Made by a program: the position numbers and the translations under genes. Below are positions 59,381 to 64,000 of a stretch of 64,000 nucleotides of DNA, piece after piece (position 1 is the first letter of the stretch; the number at the start of each line of letters is the position of its first letter). The notes beneath the pieces are model-generated. The model was not told where the DNA came from. It saw nothing but the letters and a program-made list of their open reading frames with translations, and made no database searches. The DNA comes from Babesia bovis T2Bo (Eukaryota > Apicomplexa > Aconoidasida > Piroplasmida > Babesiidae): assembly GCF_000165395.2 (NCBI RefSeq), contig NW_026261571.1, positions 1,574,501-1,638,500 of the forward strand, read 5' to 3'.

Positions 59381-60334
59381 GCTGGATCAATTCAACACGT
59401 CATTCAAACACTACGTAATCAGATACACAGGAGAGTAACCGAATCACGCAAGCAACTCGGCAAGCGTATGCCGACTACGCGTGACGGTACTCCCTCGTCT
59501 GCGTAATGCGCAGTTCGACCGCATTGCGGTACTAATATCGACGCAAACACACCCTACTCCAGAGCGTCGACCACCCAGTATTGCCCGACTTGGTAGTTAA
59601 TATTTAAAACTAGAGCGTATACGTCCAAATTGACGAACATCAGGCTACAGGTACTGATTACAACGCGACAGAGTGATATTCCATGTATCCGTATCACACG
59701 CACAAGGCCGAAATGCGTGTAGTGGACACCGGCAATGTTGAATGAGATATTTGGAAAATCTTTGTGATGCTACCGACTAGACGAATATACCATATGAATT
59801 ATGTGGAGAAGGTGTGTGTCCATATAGTGAGTTGATATGAAATAGTAGGAATTAGGAACAATAGTTACATTATTAAGTGTGTAATCATTTGTGTAATATT
59901 ACAAAACAGATATACCCATGGAAGCGAGGCGTCTAGCATTTAACTTACACATTAATACATGTGACACCTATTGAAATAGATCACTAGGATCATTCCATGA
60001 ATTGCTACTCAGTATACTGGAAACCAATTCCTATGTCACAATAACATTACTTTAACCAGACGTTATGATATATATATATATATATCTATTAAAACACAAT
60101 ACACAGCAGTTACTACATAGCTACACTATTAGATTCCATATAACATTGCTGTGCTAAATTAGAATATGTTTAATTACATTATAGTGCTGCACAATTAGAT
60201 ATAGCCTATAAACATTCCAATTTTCCGTGGAAGGCTGGGATAACACACTGACGTGGTGTACAATCAGTTCTATTCCATATTTATTACATATTCCAAGGAC
60301 ATAATATCAAATAGAAATATTTTATCGTCACAAT
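59381..60334. promoter_or_regulatory. Divergent intergenic region, PK4-like kinase / SF1
   Basis: About 950 bp between divergent start codons. A (TA)n tract lies at about 60069-60085. The first 250 bp next to the kinase start are less AT-rich than the rest. No coding exon or RNA gene recognised. Confidence 0.45.
60069..60085. repeat. Short (TA)n microsatellite
   Basis: About eight uninterrupted TA units inside the PK4/SF1 divergent region. A simple repeat, likely variable between isolates. Confidence 0.8.
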
Positions 60335-61835
60335 ATGGATTACATGTCAATGGGCATTCCGGTTCCTCCCGAGCCTATAGCTCAGCCTAAGAGGCGTATG
60401 ACCCGTTGGGGAAAGATAGACGATGGCAAGAACATGATTATTCACAATACTACGAATTCGTTTCTCCATGAGTTGAAGATGTTATCGGACAAAGCCGCTA
60501 ACGCATCTGGAGATGATGCCAAAGGCTTTTGGGGACCCGAGGATGACAGGCCATATCTTCCACCTCCTTATGTAGACCTTCCACCTGGGTTGACACCGTC
60601 ACAAATGGATCAGTTCCTAAGGGAACAGCGCCATGACGACCTGGTGAAAAAAATCGCATCTGGAGAGTTGGAGTTTGGTGATGCTGACATTAGGCCACCT
60701 TCTCCACCACCGGTATACGATCGTAACGGCAGTCGTGTGAATACTCGTGACGTACGTGCTAAGAATGCGATGAACGAGGAGTACAACAGGCTGGTGGAGT
60801 ACTTGCTGAAACAATTGCCTGGATTCGTGGCTTCAGCGGACTACAAGCCACTAAAAAAAATAAGGAAGATTATTATACCGTTGGATAAATATCCTGAATA
60901 CAATTTCATGGGTTTAGTTATTGGTCCTAGGGGATGTAACCACAAACGGCTAGAGGCTGAGAGCGGCGCTCAAATATCGCTTCGTGGCCGCGGTACTCTA
61001 AAGGAAGGCAAGCAGCGTGATCACCAGACAGATGAGGACGCTGCCATGCCAATGCACGTCCACATATCTGCTGATAAGGAGGAATGCGTGGAGAAGGCTG
61101 TACAGCTAATTCAGCCGTTATTGGACCCATTCCACCCTAAACACGAGGAGTTCAAACGGAAAGGACTGGAGCAATTGGCGTTGGTTAACGGTGTTGCTCT
61201 GGGTATATCAGACGCCAGTCGTTGCAGTGTCTGCGGTGCTGTGGGCCACCGTGCCTTTGAGTGTCCAGATGCCCCTGGACTACGCACTGTAAGACATGCT
61301 GACGTACGGTGTGCTATTTGTGGCTTCATGGGCCACTTGACTTCTGACTGTAAGTTAGCGGGTAGTACGGGCACTACCGCTGCTACCCAGGAAGCCGTTA
61401 AAATAGATCAGGTATGTTTGTTTATACTATATACAATGCCACTAGGAATACAACCGCATGATGACCGAGTTGACTGGGGAAGCGCCTGAAACACTAAATC
61501 CAGAGCAGGCTGAGCAGTTACAGCAGTACCAGATGGCATTTTACCAACAGCAGTACCAACAGTACCAGGAGCAGCTTTATCAGCAGCCGCAGTATTACCA
61601 ACAGCAGTACTACCAGCAATACTATGCGCAGCAGCCACAGGTGGACGTTGTCCAGGGTGGAGTACAGGCGGGCCATTATGACTACAACCAGTATAACGGC
61701 TACAGCGTAGCTCCGGTACCTAATGACACCATCGCATATACCAGTGCTGCTCCGGCTGTTGAACCTGAATTATGTGCGCCACCGGAGCCAGCTCCGCCAC
61801 TCCCCGAGGATGAAGGCGCACCACCTCCTATGTAG
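60335..61835 (+). CDS. SF1: Branchpoint-binding protein SF1/BBP, two exons
   Basis: Exon 1 is 60335-61411; after a 34-nt intron, exon 2 runs 61446-61835; 488 residues. SF1 recognises the intron branch site in the earliest spliceosomal complex and is replaced by U2 snRNP. Seen: an N-terminal 'RRMTRWGK' motif (compare the phosphorylated SPSRW that binds U2AF in animals), the helix-hairpin 'PPGLTPSQMDQFLREQR', a KH-QUA2 domain at about 180-270 with 'FMGLVIGPRGCNHKRLEAES' and 'GAQISLRGRGTLKEG', and two CCHC zinc knuckles near 297 and 325 (CSVCGAVGHRAFEC and CAICGFMGHLTSDC). The short 'EYNRMMTEL' after the junction is also conserved. The tail is Gln/Tyr-rich, then Pro-rich. The intron removed is a 34-nt one of the kind this protein must help recognise. 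Confidence 0.95.
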
Positions 61836-62497
61836 TATGACTTTATTGGACATAGCCGCGAGTAACTGGAGCCTAAGCAGTAGAATAACTAGTGCACATT
61901 AATTGCTGTGATATATAGAATATATCATTAAGATAATGTAGCATTCTAGGATAAAACTATGTAATTAGCGGATTAATGTCACGCTAATTCAGTGAACACA
62001 GAAAGCAGTACCGCTTAGATACAATATGTACCTACACATTAATGAGTAACCATACAGTGATACACATTCCAGATGAATCAGGTACATCTGTGTTAAATAG
62101 ATAATATAAAAATAATACATTGTCTAATAGTGACTTGCAGGATGTAGTATACATTGTACTCCACAGGTCAATATTGTGGAGCCCCCGAGCTATAACGTTA
62201 TAGGTGAAATATGTGCTATACAAGACTATTTTTATAAAAAATATTGTCTCTCGAATGAAGTACATCAGTGTTGGTTTGCTTATTGAAGACCACGCGTTTT
62301 CAAGATTCCAGCACTGATATTGTATTGGATTTTATATATTGGCATATATGTCGTAATATTTCAATTACATTAACGTAGTTATTATATACTATCATTTACA
62401 AGGTTGTTGGTCTAGATAAAGAATACTTCCCAAGTGATATTGATCTCGAGCGGTACTATTTTAAGTATACACCTTTTATCACAGGGCTATTAACAAC
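61836..62497. other. Intergenic region, nothing recognised
   Basis: About 660 bp of AT-rich DNA between SF1 and the next plus-strand gene. No repeats, exons or RNA genes recognised. Confidence 0.4.
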
Positions 62498-63603
62498 ATG
62501 TTGTTTAGTGGATCGTTACTACAACCCTTATATCGGCGTGTTCCAGGAAGATTGTACTCCGTGGGTGGGTCATGTTCAGGAACATCGACAACTGGATATG
62601 GCAACTATACCGGCATTGTTGGACACCGTCGAAGTACCTGGAATATTACCACACCATCGCATCATCCATATGGTCAGGATATTACAATAGATGTCTATAC
62701 ACTCCGATTTCCTAAGGGTCGGTTATATTTTTCATCATTTTCCGATAAGCTCCCGAGGAGTAGTGAATATGACCATGCGTATATAAAAGCACTTGAGGAA
62801 CGAATATCAAAGCATGCAGCAGCGGCTGTTGCGGAATATCTAGACCAACAGCGAGCGTCGAACAAAAACAAAACACGTATTAGCACTGCTGGTATTGTGT
62901 TATTAGTGATCCTGGCATGTGGAATGACAGTTTTATACGTGGAGAGTGTACGTCAATCTGTATCAGCGGCTACAGGTAATGCCGCTGGGGGATTATTATA
63001 CAGTAAAACATTCCTAGACCAATCACTGCGCTTTTTGGATAAATTGGCGCAAGACTTTCTGAATGACCCAGCCACTGAAAAGCTTCTATGCAAGAAGATT
63101 GAGGAGTTGCTTGTCAAATCGCAAGACGCCATAAATCAAATGGTAATGCGCGTTCTAAAGGATGAAGGTGTTGTTAACATGGCCTATGAGCTAAGTTGTG
63201 ACGTGTCGGAGATGCTGTGCAAGGACCCGGAAATTATCCAACTAGTAGGGCAGCTGCTGCTGGATGCAATTTACACCGAAACTGCCGTTGACGGAGCTGC
63301 TAAATGGGTGGTTGCATTAACGGAGCGAGAGGATGTATCTGCTTCTCTAGAAAATTTAATATGTAATCGTGTTTTCGCAGATGCCAAGATACAGTTGGAA
63401 GCGCTCAATTTCGTATGTTCAATGTTTATATTTACTATAATATACAGTGCAAGGACGTGACGGCACGATTCCTTAGGGACCAAGAGACTAGAAGGGAGTC
63501 TCTCGCGTTTCTCAAGTCACTTCTCGAGCGACCATCACTTCAAGCACAGATATCACAGGCTCTACTTGGTGTGGTTAAACACAGCATATACCCACGATGG
63601 TAA
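62498..63603 (+). CDS. Single-pass membrane protein of unknown function, 356 aa, two exons
   Basis: Exon 1 is 62498-63412; after a 35-nt intron, exon 2 runs 63448-63603. The N-terminus is basic and Ser/Gly-rich without acidic residues for about 60 residues, consistent with a mitochondrial presequence. A membrane helix sits at about 130-147 (AGIVLLVILACGMTVLYV). After it comes an all-helical region built of similar segments of about 25-30 residues: 'FLNDPATEKLLCKKIEELL', 'LCKDPEIIQLVGQLLLDAI', 'LTEREDVSASLENLICNRV', 'FLRDQETRRESLAFLKSLL' and 'LLERPSLQAQISQALLGVV'. The shared pattern is an acidic residue, a short turn, then an amphipathic helix ending in Leu-Leu. I do not know the family. A mitochondrial inner-membrane protein with a helical repeat domain is a reasonable guess. 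Confidence 0.75.
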
Positions 63604-63712
63604 GGTGAAATAGTGCTATACAACATGCCACAGGCTAATGACACAGGAAGGAACTACTATCACAGGACTCCCAAAGCAAATAGAAAGGAGTGACAAGCCA
63701 CTGGAGCACACC

Positions 63713-63919
63713 TCACCTGAAGCGTTGCGTTTTTTCTAGGAAAACAATGATCACACCACCAAGCCATAATAGTATCGCTGGAGCTAGGTTCCAGGACTGC
63801 TGTTCAAGTGGTACACAGTTGGATAATCCATACACACCTGTGAGTCTAGCTAAAGGAGCCCTCAATACTAGACACGTGTTATTCTCAACACACCCACATT
63901 TAAAGTAATACGAACTGTC
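63713..63919 (-). CDS. C-terminal exon of a truncated membrane protein gene
   Basis: An open exon of 68 codons on the minus strand begins after a good acceptor (GATGTCTAG, ending at 63920) and runs to TGA at 63715-63713. It encodes a cysteine-bearing extracellular-looking piece ('FKCGCVENNTCLVLRAP'), then 'GLSNCVPLEQQSWNLAPA', a membrane helix ('AILLWLGGVIIVFL') and a short basic tail (EKTQRFR). This is the layout of the C-terminus of a type I membrane protein. The upstream exon is beyond, or right at, the window edge; I could not place the donor. The stop is also part of a possible donor (AG|GTGAGG), so the tail could be spliced onward. Family unknown. Confidence 0.5.
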   Translation of the reverse strand, partial: DSSYYFKCGCVENNTCLVLRAPLARLTGVYGLSNCVPLEQQSWNLAPAILLWLGGVIIVFLEKTQRFR

Positions 63920-64000
63920 CTAGACATCATTTGACATAATATAAGTAGCTGGACTACCAAAAATTAGATCTATATATTATGGTGAGTATGACAGCATAAA

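Noticed and set aside
63690..63908. 72-codon plus-strand frame near the window end
   Set aside because: Non-ATG start and antisense to the better supported minus-strand exon with a membrane helix.

Overview
The window reads as nuclear DNA of a piroplasm parasite (Apicomplexa), almost certainly Babesia and most likely B. bovis. The pointers are an intact apical membrane antigen 1 (AMA1) gene of the length and sequence I associate with B. bovis, an apicoplast-type ferredoxin-NADP reductase, an apicomplexan-type lactate dehydrogenase with its extended substrate loop, and a PK4/PERK-type eIF2-alpha kinase. Genes are dense, lie on both strands, and are cut by very short introns. I reconstructed 47 introns by hand; 33 are 32-40 nt long, 13 are exactly 35 nt, and 46 are GT-AG. 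This species assignment was not checked against a database.

Layout. 1-5.5 kb: truncated UTP14-like gene (-), ADA2 (+), a small unknown spliced gene (+), and the RNA polymerase III subunit RPC6 in six exons (+). 5.6-15 kb: spliceosomal helicase PRP2/DHX16 (-), U5 snRNP protein DIM1 in six exons (+), a FAM76-like zinc protein (+), replication factor CDC45 in five exons (-), and an unknown 481-residue protein (-). 16-21.7 kb: CDC50-type flippase subunit (+), AMA1 (+), an unknown five-exon gene (+). 21.7-35 kb is more AT-rich: a 1.46-kb gap, NAA15 (-), PRP18 in seven exons (-), LDH (-), a PRKRIP1-like spliceosomal protein (-), apicoplast FNR in five exons (+), a secreted unknown protein (+), and an EGF-repeat membrane protein (-). 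35.6-51 kb: a GNA1-like acetyltransferase and a giant HECT E3 ubiquitin ligase gene of about 14 kb (+). 51-64 kb: RPP29/POP4 (-), DMAP1/SWC4 (-), an ethanolamine/choline phosphotransferase (+), the PK4-like kinase (-), SF1/BBP (+), an unknown membrane protein (+), and the last visible exon of a truncated membrane protein gene (-).

Functionally the genes are mostly housekeeping: pre-mRNA splicing (PRP2, DIM1, PRP18, PRKRIP1-like, SF1), chromatin and transcription (ADA2, DMAP1, RPC6), ribosome and tRNA maturation (UTP14-like, RPP29), replication (CDC45), protein modification (NAA15, HECT, PK4) and lipid or membrane biology (CDC50, CEPT). AMA1, the EGF-repeat protein and the 403-residue secreted protein are candidate host-interface or surface products.

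No mobile element, CRISPR array, tRNA or rRNA gene was seen. The items most worth a second look are the giant HECT ligase whose catalytic cysteine lies on a tiny second exon, the overlapping convergent stop codons of HECT and RPP29, a GC-AG intron in FNR, two short introns that keep the reading frame open and would be missed by simple ORF calling, and six genes or gene fragments of unknown function.
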